From NCBI GenBank assembly GCA_014860445.1, contig JACZJT010000041.1, forward strand, positions 1 through 64,000: a stretch of DNA of 64,000 bases, given 5' to 3'. Under the pieces are notes generated by a model, which made no database searches, was not told the DNA's origin, and saw only the letters and a list, made by a program, of their open reading frames with translations. This stretch comes from Burkholderiales bacterium. Lineage in GTDB: Bacteria > Pseudomonadota > Gammaproteobacteria > Burkholderiales > SG8-39. A program made the translations under genes and the position numbers. Shown here piece after piece: positions 37,286-46,425 of the stretch. Position 1 is the first letter of the stretch. The number at the start of each line of letters is the position of its first letter.

Positions 37286-37298
37286 TTAAGAATTAACT

Positions 37299-37376
37299 GT
37301 CATTCCGAGGGCAAAGCCCGAGGAATCTGCTTTTATATGTGTAAAAAGCAGATTCCTCCCTGCGGTCGGAATGACA
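37299..37376. repeat. REP/MITE-like inverted repeat (cattccgag... type)
   Basis: A 78-bp near-perfect hairpin. Outer arms are tgtcattccga (37299-37309) and tcggaatgaca (37366-37376); inner arms are aggaatctgctttt (37321-37334) and aaaagcagattcct (37344-37357). It occupies the 129-bp gap between the TIGR03032-type gene's 3' end and the tolC start. Elements of this cattccgag...gaggaatct type are widespread intergenic repeats; a translated copy gives the familiar spurious CHSDRREES-type peptide. Confidence 0.75.
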
Positions 37377-37414
37377 TCTGTTGAAATCGTCAATTCGCAA
37401 CGGGTTCCTGGATG

Positions 37415-38524
37415 CTATTTCGCTGAACGCTTTTTCTTTGGCGCCGTCGCGGGTAAATCGTTTTCCAGACTGACCATGCGGCGGATTTCGTCGGACACCA
37501 GGCCCAGGGCCATGGGCCGCGCCACGCCGGGCAGCACGATTACATCGTAGAGTTCCTCGACCACACCTTCGAGGCGTAGCCAGTGCACGATGTCGCCGCT
37601 TCTGAGGTCGATCACCAGCAGTCCGCAGCGCGGCTCCGCATCGCGCCGCTTGAGTTCGTCGTCGAGCGCAAGGCCGGAGAAGGTCTTGTTGTGCCTCGGG
37701 CGCGACATGCCCACCACCGCATAGTTCTTGTGTATGGTCATGCCGCGTATATAGCCGGGGCAGAAGGCGATTTCCTCGAACACGCCTTTCTGGAGGTCGA
37801 CGCGGCCGAAGCGCCCTGTGCCCGAGTCGGCGAGGTAGAGTACGCCATCTGCAAGCCGCGGCGAATGCGGCATCGAGAGGCCGCCGAGCACCACTTCGTC
37901 GCTGTCGAGGTCCATCACCACGCCGCCGTCGCGGCGCTTGTCGCGCCATCCGTCGGCGACATCGGATTTGCTCACCGCGCTGATGTAGCGCGGCACGCCA
38001 TCGGACATGGCCAAGCCGTTCAGATGGCAACGGTCCTCGGCGGCGAGCCGCGAAATGAACGGGGGTTTCCATAGCGGTTTGATGCTGTGGGTTTCGCTCA
38101 GCGTGGCGACACAGCCGAACAGGGTGGCGATGAACACTGGCTTGCCGTCGCTGCCGATGCCGATGTCGTGGATGTCCAGGTCGCCCGTGGTATAGGCGGT
38201 GCGCGGGATGTAGAAGCGGTCATGGCCGTCAGCCATCTGCCCTGGCGCGAGTGCATTCTCCAGCCGCCACAGCTGATACATCGTGCTCATCCACAATGTC
38301 TGCCCGTCCCCGGCGAGGCCCATGCAGCGATTGAAGGTGCGCTCGAATACCGACAACCGGCCTTTGGAGTTCAGCCCGATAAAGAACAGCTTGCCCGCTT
38401 GATAGGTGGTGAAGGCGAGGCTCAGCTGTTGCTCGGCCAGCCACTCGGGAAACTGGCGCGAGCAACTGAGCTCGAACTTGGGCGTTGCTGCGGCGTCGGG
38501 GGGGGCGATGGCGCTCATGGTCAT
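37415..38524 (-). CDS. TIGR03032-family protein (DUF4915-like beta-propeller)
   Basis: The 369-aa protein is recognised by its opening (FELSCSRQFPEWLAEQQLSLAFTTYQAGKLFFIG, seen as FPEWLAEQQLSLAFTTYQ and GKLFFIGL) and by repeated beta-rich blocks such as LWMSTMYQLWRLEN, DIHDIGIGSDGKPVF and YLADSGTGRFGRVD. The family is frequently found beside type I secretion/RTX adhesin genes, sometimes proposed to be related to glycan or adhesin handling, but no function is established. There is no signal peptide. It lies between the giant adhesin and the T1SS operon on the same strand. Confidence 0.82.
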   Translation of the reverse strand: MTMSAIAPPDAAATPKFELSCSRQFPEWLAEQQLSLAFTTYQAGKLFFIGLNSKGRLSVFERTFNRCMGLAGDGQTLWMSTMYQLWRLENALAPGQMADGHDRFYIPRTAYTTGDLDIHDIGIGSDGKPVFIATLFGCVATLSETHSIKPLWKPPFISRLAAEDRCHLNGLAMSDGVPRYISAVSKSDVADGWRDKRRDGGVVMDLDSDEVVLGGLSMPHSPRLADGVLYLADSGTGRFGRVDLQKGVFEEIAFCPGYIRGMTIHKNYAVVGMSRPRHNKTFSGLALDDELKRRDAEPRCGLLVIDLRSGDIVHWLRLEGVVEELYDVIVLPGVARPMALGLVSDEIRRMVSLENDLPATAPKKKRSAK

Positions 38525-38617
38525 TCGCTTTTTTCAGTGCGGAGCCAGGGGCCGAGTCAGACTTGTCTCAGCGATGGTTAATGCAGCGAGTCTAGCGGTG
38601 CGGTGCGTACATGGCAA

Positions 38618-38639
38618 CCTGCGCAGGGTAATGCGCAGG
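38618..38639 (-). terminator. Hairpin downstream of the giant adhesin gene
   Basis: A perfect 8-bp stem cctgcgca/tgcgcagg (38618-38625, 38632-38639) with a 6-nt loop lies 42 bp beyond the adhesin stop. A second small stem-loop cgcaaa/tttgcg (38661-38674) lies between. No long U-run is evident. The rest of the 156-bp gap shows nothing else. Confidence 0.35.
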
Positions 38640-38680
38640 GGTCGGAGCAAAGAGGCTCGTCGCAAAAATTTGCGAAGGCT

Positions 38681-41600
38681 TCAGCTTATCAGGACCGTCA
38701 CGCCCTGCTCGATCAGCAGGTTCGCCATGCCCTGGCTGTAGGCATCGCCATGCAGCGTGTAGCTGTCGAACACATGGCCACCGCTATCGGTAACTGTGGC
38801 GGCAGAAGTATCTATCGCCCAAAGTTGGCCTGTCGACGTGACCTGGTCGCCGGCGTCGCCTTTGACGAACAGCCGGTTGGTCGTATCCGAGATGTTGAGC
38901 ACGTCGCGGATGTTCAGGATCAGTTCGTTGTCACCGCTGCCGGTGAGGTCGATTTGCTCTATGCCCTGCACCCTGCTGCCGATTCCGGCTGTGTTCAAAT
39001 CCAGCACCATGCCGCTGCCGTCCAAAACCAGCGTATCGGTGCCGCTGCCGCCGTTGATTTTGACGAAGCTGCTGTCGGGAGAGTCGAGTGCGCCCAGATG
39101 CATCGTGTCATTGCCGGCTCCGGCCGAGAAAGCATCCGCGCCGCCGCCACCCGTCATGACATCATCGCCGTTGGTGCCGATAAACACTTCCGCGCCGGGG
39201 GTGCCGGTGCCCGATCCTACAAATGTGTCCGCGCCGGTGATGAATTTTGAACCGAAAATTACGTAGCTTTCTCCGGCCTGGTTCGTGCCGGGCGGAGACG
39301 CATACGCGGCGCCTACGATCATATCGTCGAAGCCATCGCCGTTCACATCGCCTGCAGCACTTACCGAATAGCCGGATGCGTCGCCATTGCCGACGGCGGA
39401 TACGCGGAATCCGTCATTGGGGTCGAGGTGGGCGAGGTCGATCTCGCCAAAAGTGGAAGCGGAGTCCTTTCCGAACAGCACATAGCTCTCTCCGGAGGGC
39501 TGTCCGTCCGGTTTGGCATAGGGCGCGCCGATGATCAGGTCGCCGTAGCCGTCGCCGTTCACATCCCCGGCCGCGCTGACCGAGTAGCCGGCAAAATCAC
39601 CGTCCGCGACGCCCATGATGCGAAAGCCGTCGCTGCCGAGATTGGCGAGATCTACGTCGTGCGCAGTACCCGTGGCGCTGCCGAATACGACATAGGCCGC
39701 GCCGCTCTGCCCGTTAACCGTGGTGGCATAGGGTGTGCCGATGATGAGGTCGCCAAAGCCGTCACCGTTCAGGTCCCCCGCGTTGCTCACAGAATAGCCG
39801 GCATAGTCATATGCCGCCGCTCCGAATATGTGGAAGCCATCGCTGCCGCTCAGGGTCGAAAGCGCCATATCGGTAAAGCCCGCTCCCTTGCCGAAGACCA
39901 CATAGATTTCGCCTGAATAGGCCTTGCCGTTGGCGCTGGCGAGAGACGCGCCGATGACCAGATCGGCGTAGCCGTCGCCGTTGATATCTCCGGCCGCACT
40001 CACCTGGCAGCCGGTCCTGTCGCCATCCGCGGCGCCGTCGAGGCGGAAACCGTCCGCTAGGGCCAAATTGGCAAGATCGATGTCGGCGAATGATCCGCCA
40101 GCCTTGCCGAAAATCACATAGGCCGCGCCGGGACCGTAATTCCAATAATGATCGCCGCCGGTGGCGCTTGCATTGATCGCTCCGACAATCACATCGTCAA
40201 AACCGTCGCCATTCACATCGCCCGCCGCGCTTACCGAATAGCCTGCGCGGTCATATATGCCCACCCCGGAAATCTTGAACCCATCGCTGTTTTGCAGGTT
40301 GGAAAGCTCAATGTCCGCGGCGAAGCCCGCGTCTTTGCCGAATACCACATAGCTCGCGCCGGCAGAATATACGCCGCCGGGGCTTGCCCTGCTGGAGCCG
40401 ATGATCAGATCGCCGATGCCGTCGCCGTTGACGTCGCCGGCATTGCTCACAGAAAATCCGGCGAGGGCATTGTCTTCGCCGTTGATGCGGAAACCATTGC
40501 CTGCGGTGACGTCGACGCTCGAAAGCGGCAAATCTTGAAAGTCGCCGCCATGGCCGAATACCACATAACTCGTGCCCGACGATGACAGCCCATTGGGATC
40601 GGCAAAAGGCGCCCCGATGACCACGTCGGCGTAGCCGTCGCCGTTCACGTCGCCGGCTGAACTAACCCAGAATCCGGAGAAGTCGAAGTCCTGTTCTCCC
40701 GGGAGCCGAAAACCGGTGGTACCGAGATTGTCGAGAGCTTTGCTCGACGTGTCGACGGTGATGCTGTCTACGCCGTTGTCGCTTACCGTGAAACTGAAGG
40801 TGCGCCCTCCGACCGCGTCTGCGCTGAAGCTCACCGACTGCAGGACAGCCGTGTAATCCGCAAGTGTGCCGGAGCCGGTCAAACTCAACACGCCGGTATT
40901 CGAGTCATAGGCGCCGGTTATGCCGCCCTGCGGGGTGTAATCCAATGTATCGCCCGGCTGGAAACCGGCGCTGATCGCAATAGTGGCCGAGTCAATATTG
41001 GCAACGCCGCTGTCCGCATCGTTCAATGTCAAGACCGGGGCTACGCGTACCGGGTCTCCTCCTATGGAGTAGTCCGGCGGTCCCGTAAGGCCGGCAATCA
41101 CCGACGCATCGTTCGCGCCGGTAAGATTTATCGTCAAGGTCTGGCTGGGAGATACGCTTATGCCGTCGCTGACCGTGAATTCAAAACCGACGCTCGGATT
41201 AGACCCGAATGGCAGCGAATTTATCGCAGTGTTGTTAGGCTCGAACTTGTAGTTTCCACTCGTGCCATTCAGATAAAGCGTGCCGTAGGCGCTGGACGTA
41301 GAGACGTTATAGCCTGCGAGTGAGGTGTCCGCTACGCCGCTTGTTATGCTGTAGGTGTGCGTCGCGTTTATATCCGCGTCGTTTGCGGTCAGCGTGCCGC
41401 TCAGGGGATTGAAACCGTCTTTCGCTACGGTGTCGACAAAGTACTCCGGAAGCAAGGAGGTGGTCAGCGTCGGCGCATCGTTCGCACCCTGGATGGTGAA
41501 GTTCACCGTTTTCGTCGTGCCGTCGGCCGAGGTTACCGTGAACGTATCTGTCGCTGTTTCACCGGCGCCCAGAAATTGCACATCGCTGTTGGCGACGGAG

Positions 41601-44600
41601 TAGGAGTAGCCACCAAATGGGTTGGTCAGAACGAGCGTGCCCAGATTGCCGGCGACCCCGGTCGCGTTATAGAGGCTCGCCTCGAAGCCCTGGTCCACAT
41701 CGCTGACGGAAATGGTTCCGTTGGCGATCAGGTTGCCGTCAATGTCGACAGTGACGTCTTCGGTCACCGTTGCCTGTGTCGGATCGCCAATTACTGCCGC
41801 ATCGTTTGTCCCGTAGACGGTGAAGCTCACGTTCTGGGTTGTGCCATCAACGGAACTTACGGTGAAGGTATCTACTTCAGCGGCGCTGGCACCCAGAAGT
41901 TGAACCGCGTTGTTGTCGACCGTGTACGTGTAGCTGCCGTTGGCGAGGAGGGTCAAGGTGCCCAGCGTCCCTGCCACATTCGTCATGGGCGCGAAGAATT
42001 CCTGTGCGGCCCCGTCCGCATCCGAGATCGGGATGATGCCCGCAGCAACAAGGTTGCCGCTTACGACGCCGACATCTTCTGTCACTCCGGCTACCGTGGG
42101 CGCGCCAATCACCGCGGCATCCGGCGCGGGCGTCAAATTAAAGCCCAACGTTGTAAGCAGGGAATAACCGGCGTGCCCGTCTGTCACCTGGTAGCTCAGT
42201 GTGACTGGGCCGTTGTAATCCGGAGTCGGGGCGATCGTGTAGGTGCCATCGCCGTTGTTGGTTACCGTGCCATGATTGGCAGAAAGGCCGGTTACGGAAA
42301 GAACGTCACCACTATTTCCGTCGGTGAAGCCTGTAAGCAGGTCTTCCGAACTGACCGTATAGAGCTGGTCTTCGGTACCGTCATCCAGCGTGGCTGGCGT
42401 GTCCGTCAGTGCGGGCGCAACATTTTCGACGATCGTGCTGATGTCCACGCTGAAAATGCTGGAGGTTCTCGAATTACCCGCCAGGTCGGTCGAAATCGCC
42501 GTAAAGTCGTGGTGTCCTTCCGCGAGTTCCGGCGACGTAAAAATCCAAGACCAGGTCGGGTCCGAGCCTGGGTCCGAGCCTGGGTCCGAGCCTGGACCCG
42601 GACCACCTGGGCCTCCTGGACCTTGACCCGAGACGACGGTTGCCTCGCCCAGCAGTGTCGAGCCGTCATACACTGTCACCGTGCTGCCTTCGTCTACGAT
42701 GCCGCCGAACAGCGTCGGCGTTGTGTCATCGGTAGTCCCTCCGCTGGCAACAGGACCCCAATCGACTTCAGGATTATCTCCTGCATCATCAAACAACACC
42801 GTGATTTCCGGCGTCGAGATGACAGTATCGACCGTCATCGCGCTAGCCGCAGAAACCGCGCTCGTATTTCCTGCGAGGTCAGTCTGCGTGGCGGTGAATT
42901 CGTGGGTACCGTCGGCCAGGCCGGTCGCTTGGTACGCCCACGCGCCGGTGCTTGCATCGGCGATGACGGTTGCCAGCAGTGCTCCACCGTCGTACACACT
43001 AACTGTGGCCCCATTCTCGGCATTGCCGGACAGGTCCGCGACAGTTGCATAGGTAATCGCGTCCGTGCCGCTAGAGCCAGTATCGGCGAAGTCGGCGCTC
43101 AAGCTCGGGGCGTTCGCTACGGTGTCCAGTATCAGCGCAGCCGATGCGTTGGCGGTGTTGCCCGCGTGATCGTTTCCGCTCACGCTTACTGTCAAGGATC
43201 CATCGGTCAGGCTGGTCAGGTCGAAATTGCTGCTCCAGTCTCCGCCCGCGCCTACCATGGCCGTGCCGGTCACGCTGCCGGTTCCGTTGGTCACGGAGAT
43301 CGTCAGCCAGATACCCTCTTCTACGCCTGTGGTCGTGCCACTAATCGTGACGACAGACTGTTCGAGCGCGTTGACGATACCGTCAGTCGCGGTCGGCGCG
43401 CTCAGAGTGATTGCCGCGACGCTGTCCTTGGTGATCGTCGTGTCGGCGTAAGCAAGGTTGCCGGCCAGGTCGGTCCCGTTCACGTTGACCGTCAGCAGTC
43501 CCTCATGCAAACCGCTCAAGTCGAGTCCGGTCGCGCTCCACAGCCCGCCCGCAAGAACCGTCGCCGTGCCCGTTACCGTGGTCGATCCATCCGACACGGA
43601 TATGGTCAGGGGGCGGCCAGCCTCGACGTCGGTGCTGGTGCCGCTCATCGAGACGTTCGTTTGCTCGTTAGCGTTGATGGTCCCGTCGACCATGATCGGC
43701 GCGTCCAGCGTCGCCGCAGCCGAGGTGTCCACCGTCATCGTTTTGGCCGCCGATGCTCCGCTGGAATTCCCGGCAAGGTCGGTCTGCGTGGCGGTGAAGC
43801 TGTGCACGCCGGCAGTCAAGCCGGTAAGGTCGAGGCTCCAGGCGCCCGATGCCGGATTTGCCGCCACTTCGCCGAGAAACGATACACCGTCATACACCTG
43901 AACCATCGCTCCCTTCTCGGCCGTTCCAGACAGGGTTGCGCTGGTCGCGTTGGTGATCTTGTCGGCGCTGCTAACACCCGAATCCGTGAACACGGCGTTC
44001 AAGCTCGGTGCCAGGACCGCGGTATCGACCGTCATTGTGCTTACGCTGGAGGACCCGCTCAGATTTCCCGCAAGGTCCTTCTGTGCTGCCGCAAAATTGT
44101 GGCTGCCGTTGGCCAGATTTAGCGCTGCGTAGCTCCATGCTCCCGTGTTTGAATCGGCGACTACGGAGGCGAGCAGGTTCGCGCCGTCGTACAGCTGAAC
44201 TGTGGCACCGTTCTCGGCGAATCCGGACAGCGTTGCGGCAGTCGCATTCGTGATCGCATCGGTTCCGCTTACGCCGGAGTCGTCGAATGCAAGGCTCAGA
44301 CTCGGCGCCGCAGCGGTCGTGTCCAGCACGTAGGAATGACTGGCTCCCGTTGTTAGCGTGTGGCCGGCACTGTCGACGATGCGCGTAACCAGAGTACCGG
44401 TTCCGGAAACCAGCGTTACGCCCGCCGCGCTCCAGGTACTGCCGGAGACGCTTGCCGATGTCCAGTTAGCACCGCCATCGGCTGATACTTGTATGAGGCT
44501 GCCGGCTTGCAGCGTGCCGCTGTAGGTTCCGGTAACCGTTTGCGTTGCCTGCGAAGTGATGAAATCGCTGGTGCTGGCCCCGGTATCGGCGCTGAGCGCG

Positions 44601-45211
44601 CTAACAGCGCTTACGCTGGCGCTCGGTTTGTTTGGATAAAATTGGCCATCGCGGTACTCGCCGTCGGCGAACCGCAGTATTTCGACATTCTTCAGCACAT
44701 CGACGCCGTCGGGCGAACCGTGGCGTATGTCGTGAACGGTCATCGCGCTGCGGTCGTCGTCATCGTCCCCGCTATGACCACCGTCCTTGCTCGGCGTGAG
44801 CGTGTAATCGAGGAAATTGCCGCTGTACACGGCAACGTCTAGGCCCTTGCCGCCATCGATCTTATCGTTGCCGGCGCCGCCGGTGATGGTGTCATTGCCC
44901 TCGCCGCCGTTGATCTTGTCGTTGCCGGCGCCGCCGATGATCGTGTCATCGCCCTTGCCGCCTTCGATTTTGTCGTTGCCGGCGCCTCCGTCGATGGTGT
45001 CGTCGCCTTTGGCGCCGTCGATCTTGTCGTTGCCGCCCAGGCCGAAAATTGTGTCGCTACCGGGGGTTCCGGTCAGATGGTCATTTTTATCGGTTCCGAC
45101 AGGAGCCGTCTTTGGAGCGTGATCGTCCCGGCCATGATCCCGATCGTCATCCCGATCGTCGTTCCGACCGTGATCTTTGTCTTCCCGGCTATCTGATTTT
45201 TTGGAACTCAT
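38681..45211 (-). CDS. Giant RTX/Ig-like/VCBS/FG-GAP adhesin, probable T1SS substrate
   Basis: A surface or secreted protein of about 2176 aa. In order it has an Asp/Arg/His-rich N terminus; about eight RTX-type calcium-binding nonapeptides (GGxGNDxI type, about 40-130); a run of about seven bacterial Ig-like repeats (about 210-920; each ends ...LAGNxS or similar) with a Gly/Pro insert near 860-885; VCBS-type repeats (about 925-1250); a cadherin-like segment; seven FG-GAP repeats (xAGDVNGDGxxDxIIG, about 1510-1980) suggesting a beta-propeller; and a C-terminal RTX block (NGDDVMTGGGG) plus secretion tail. No Sec signal peptide is present, consistent with type I secretion by the nearby tolC-ABC-hlyD operon. 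The ATG at 45211 was chosen; a GTG at 45295 adds 28 residues. Confidence 0.9.
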   Translation of the reverse strand: MSSKKSDSREDKDHGRNDDRDDDRDHGRDDHAPKTAPVGTDKNDHLTGTPGSDTIFGLGGNDKIDGAKGDDTIDGGAGNDKIEGGKGDDTIIGGAGNDKINGGEGNDTITGGAGNDKIDGGKGLDVAVYSGNFLDYTLTPSKDGGHSGDDDDDRSAMTVHDIRHGSPDGVDVLKNVEILRFADGEYRDGQFYPNKPSASVSAVSALSADTGASTSDFITSQATQTVTGTYSGTLQAGSLIQVSADGGANWTSASVSGSTWSAAGVTLVSGTGTLVTRIVDSAGHTLTTGASHSYVLDTTAAAPSLSLAFDDSGVSGTDAITNATAATLSGFAENGATVQLYDGANLLASVVADSNTGAWSYAALNLANGSHNFAAAQKDLAGNLSGSSSVSTMTVDTAVLAPSLNAVFTDSGVSSADKITNATSATLSGTAEKGAMVQVYDGVSFLGEVAANPASGAWSLDLTGLTAGVHSFTATQTDLAGNSSGASAAKTMTVDTSAAATLDAPIMVDGTINANEQTNVSMSGTSTDVEAGRPLTISVSDGSTTVTGTATVLAGGLWSATGLDLSGLHEGLLTVNVNGTDLAGNLAYADTTITKDSVAAITLSAPTATDGIVNALEQSVVTISGTTTGVEEGIWLTISVTNGTGSVTGTAMVGAGGDWSSNFDLTSLTDGSLTVSVSGNDHAGNTANASAALILDTVANAPSLSADFADTGSSGTDAITYATVADLSGNAENGATVSVYDGGALLATVIADASTGAWAYQATGLADGTHEFTATQTDLAGNTSAVSAASAMTVDTVISTPEITVLFDDAGDNPEVDWGPVASGGTTDDTTPTLFGGIVDEGSTVTVYDGSTLLGEATVVSGQGPGGPGGPGPGSDPGSDPGSDPTWSWIFTSPELAEGHHDFTAISTDLAGNSRTSSIFSVDISTIVENVAPALTDTPATLDDGTEDQLYTVSSEDLLTGFTDGNSGDVLSVTGLSANHGTVTNNGDGTYTIAPTPDYNGPVTLSYQVTDGHAGYSLLTTLGFNLTPAPDAAVIGAPTVAGVTEDVGVVSGNLVAAGIIPISDADGAAQEFFAPMTNVAGTLGTLTLLANGSYTYTVDNNAVQLLGASAAEVDTFTVSSVDGTTQNVSFTVYGTNDAAVIGDPTQATVTEDVTVDIDGNLIANGTISVSDVDQGFEASLYNATGVAGNLGTLVLTNPFGGYSYSVANSDVQFLGAGETATDTFTVTSADGTTKTVNFTIQGANDAPTLTTSLLPEYFVDTVAKDGFNPLSGTLTANDADINATHTYSITSGVADTSLAGYNVSTSSAYGTLYLNGTSGNYKFEPNNTAINSLPFGSNPSVGFEFTVSDGISVSPSQTLTINLTGANDASVIAGLTGPPDYSIGGDPVRVAPVLTLNDADSGVANIDSATIAISAGFQPGDTLDYTPQGGITGAYDSNTGVLSLTGSGTLADYTAVLQSVSFSADAVGGRTFSFTVSDNGVDSITVDTSSKALDNLGTTGFRLPGEQDFDFSGFWVSSAGDVNGDGYADVVIGAPFADPNGLSSSGTSYVVFGHGGDFQDLPLSSVDVTAGNGFRINGEDNALAGFSVSNAGDVNGDGIGDLIIGSSRASPGGVYSAGASYVVFGKDAGFAADIELSNLQNSDGFKISGVGIYDRAGYSVSAAGDVNGDGFDDVIVGAINASATGGDHYWNYGPGAAYVIFGKAGGSFADIDLANLALADGFRLDGAADGDRTGCQVSAAGDINGDGYADLVIGASLASANGKAYSGEIYVVFGKGAGFTDMALSTLSGSDGFHIFGAAAYDYAGYSVSNAGDLNGDGFGDLIIGTPYATTVNGQSGAAYVVFGSATGTAHDVDLANLGSDGFRIMGVADGDFAGYSVSAAGDVNGDGYGDLIIGAPYAKPDGQPSGESYVLFGKDSASTFGEIDLAHLDPNDGFRVSAVGNGDASGYSVSAAGDVNGDGFDDMIVGAAYASPPGTNQAGESYVIFGSKFITGADTFVGSGTGTPGAEVFIGTNGDDVMTGGGGADAFSAGAGNDTMHLGALDSPDSSFVKINGGSGTDTLVLDGSGMVLDLNTAGIGSRVQGIEQIDLTGSGDNELILNIRDVLNISDTTNRLFVKGDAGDQVTSTGQLWAIDTSAATVTDSGGHVFDSYTLHGDAYSQGMANLLIEQGVTVLIS
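42558..42593. repeat. Three tandem 12-bp repeats inside the adhesin gene
   Basis: Three perfect copies of gggtccgagcct (42558-42569, 42570-42581, 42582-42593) encode SDPG-type repeats on the minus strand, next to a Gly/Pro stretch. The unit keeps the reading frame, so copy-number change would alter linker length without breaking the gene. Confidence 0.8.
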
Positions 45212-45572
45212 ATGCTTGTCCGATAGTGCATTTGTAACAGCTGAAGCGAAAGTCGTGCCAACCGGCGTAGACTCAGGATAAATCCCCCTCGCCACACCCT
45301 TGCTTAGAGTCTACGCAATCCTCTGCTTGTAGCCAGCATTTTCTAGATAAAACATGATGTTCTGGGCGCAAAAAACGCTAAAAAGTGCTGCATTTAACAA
45401 AGTTTTTGCATTGCGCCAGATGAGAATCATATGCTGCTCGATCCGAGGTCCCTGAACAGGGGCAGCACATCGCTCGCGAACCGCGCTCGTCGGCCATGAG
45501 ATCGTCGGATGATGGGACAGTACTGTCGGGTATCCGACAGTCCGAAGTCCAGCAGCCGGCCGGGCGTGTTGC
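45212..45572. promoter_or_regulatory. 361-bp intergenic region between the adhesin start and cysC end
   Basis: No gene is supported here. The stretch is more AT-rich than its surroundings near 45330-45420, where the adhesin promoter probably lies. Near the cysC end is a stem-loop actgtcgg/ccgacagt (45522-45529, 45534-45541) with a gtat loop, which may terminate the minus-strand lasso-peptide operon, although there is no U-tract. Confidence 0.4.
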
Positions 45573-46133
45573 CTAGCCGGGCAGTTTCAGGAAGCCGACA
45601 ATCTGCTCTGCTGCGTCCTCTGCGGAGGTCAGCGTCGTATCGATGCGGATTTCCGGTGCTTGCGGGGGTTCGTAGGGGGAGTCGATGCCGGTGAAATCCT
45701 TGAGTTGACCGGCCCGGGCCTTTTTGTACAAGCCCTTCGGATCGCGCGCCTCGGCGACCGCTATCGGCGTGTCGATGAATATTTCCACGAACTCACCCGG
45801 CCCTACCAGTCCGCGCGCCATCGTGCGTTCGCGGCGAAACGGCGAAATGAATGCGACCAGCGCAATCAAACCGGCGTCGGCCATCAGTGCGGCGACCTCG
45901 GCAATCCGGCGTATGTTTTCCACGCGGTCGGTATCGGAGTAGCCGAGATCCCGGTTCAGGCCGAGCCGGATATTGTCGCCGTCGAGGAGGTAGGTGTGTT
46001 TGCCGAGAGCGTGCAGGCGCGCGTCGACGAGGTTGGCGACGGTCGATTTGCCGGCACCGGACAGACCGGTGAACCACAGGATCTTCGGTTCCTGGCGCTT
46101 GAGCGCGGCGCGGGCTTTGCGGTCGATGTCCAT
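45573..46133 (-). CDS. cysC: Adenylylsulfate (APS) kinase
   Basis: Phosphorylates APS to PAPS, the activated sulfate donor. The 186-aa protein is the stand-alone kinase: P-loop GLSGAGKST (23-31), DGDNIR (51-56), and the SPFR plus substrate-lid region (97-115). No sulfurylase (CysD/CysN), PAPS reductase or sulfotransferase gene is adjacent. It begins 10 bp after the PqqD-like gene, at the end of the lasso-peptide gene string on the same strand. PAPS might feed sulfation of the peptide or a surface polymer; that is speculation, and simple read-through proximity is equally possible. Confidence 0.93.
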   Translation of the reverse strand: MDIDRKARAALKRQEPKILWFTGLSGAGKSTVANLVDARLHALGKHTYLLDGDNIRLGLNRDLGYSDTDRVENIRRIAEVAALMADAGLIALVAFISPFRRERTMARGLVGPGEFVEIFIDTPIAVAEARDPKGLYKKARAGQLKDFTGIDSPYEPPQAPEIRIDTTLTSAEDAAEQIVGFLKLPG

Positions 46134-46143
46134 GCGCCGCCCT

Positions 46144-46416
46144 TCAGGCCGGTTTGTCGATTTCGATGAGCAGCTTCTTTTCCAGTAGTTGCTGCACCAA
46201 TCTGTCGAGGTCCAATCTGAACCGGTGCTCTTTCACCTCAAACTCCTGCAACAGCAGCGGGATGATGGTTTCGGTCGACTGATGCTCGGCGAGCAGATGC
46301 CAGACGCGCGTTCCGACTGCATTGAGGCCGAAATAGGTGTTCGTGTTCATGTCCAGCAATATCGCTTCACCTGCGAGATCGCGTAGTACCACTTCCTCTG
46401 AAACGGCCAGTCGCAT
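46144..46416 (-). CDS. PqqD-like peptide-recognition protein (RRE)
   Basis: The 90-aa PqqD-fold protein has the conserved [25 protein letters not shown] pattern (visible as [16 protein letters not shown], about 20-35) and a helical tail. PqqD domains are RiPP recognition elements that bind leader peptides. It lies between the HPr-kinase-like gene and cysC, with 9- to 10-bp gaps, so it shares their transcript. It may present the precursor to the kinase or methyltransferase, as distinct from the B1 protein at 51240. Confidence 0.85.
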   Translation of the reverse strand: MRLAVSEEVVLRDLAGEAILLDMNTNTYFGLNAVGTRVWHLLAEHQSTETIIPLLLQEFEVKEHRFRLDLDRLVQQLLEKKLLIEIDKPA

Positions 46417-46425
46417 AGTCGGGTC

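Noticed and set aside
37293-38072. 259-aa minus-strand frame ending in a CHSDRREES-type tail
   Set aside because: It combines an out-of-frame shadow with a translated intergenic repeat, a known annotation artefact.
41357-44122. 921-aa frame antisense to the adhesin repeats
   Set aside because: A by-product of the repetitive, stop-poor adhesin sequence; no recognisable domains.
38681-45211. Repeated blocks considered as a CRISPR array
   Set aside because: Repeats are in-frame, diverged protein domain repeats without identical short repeats and unique spacers.
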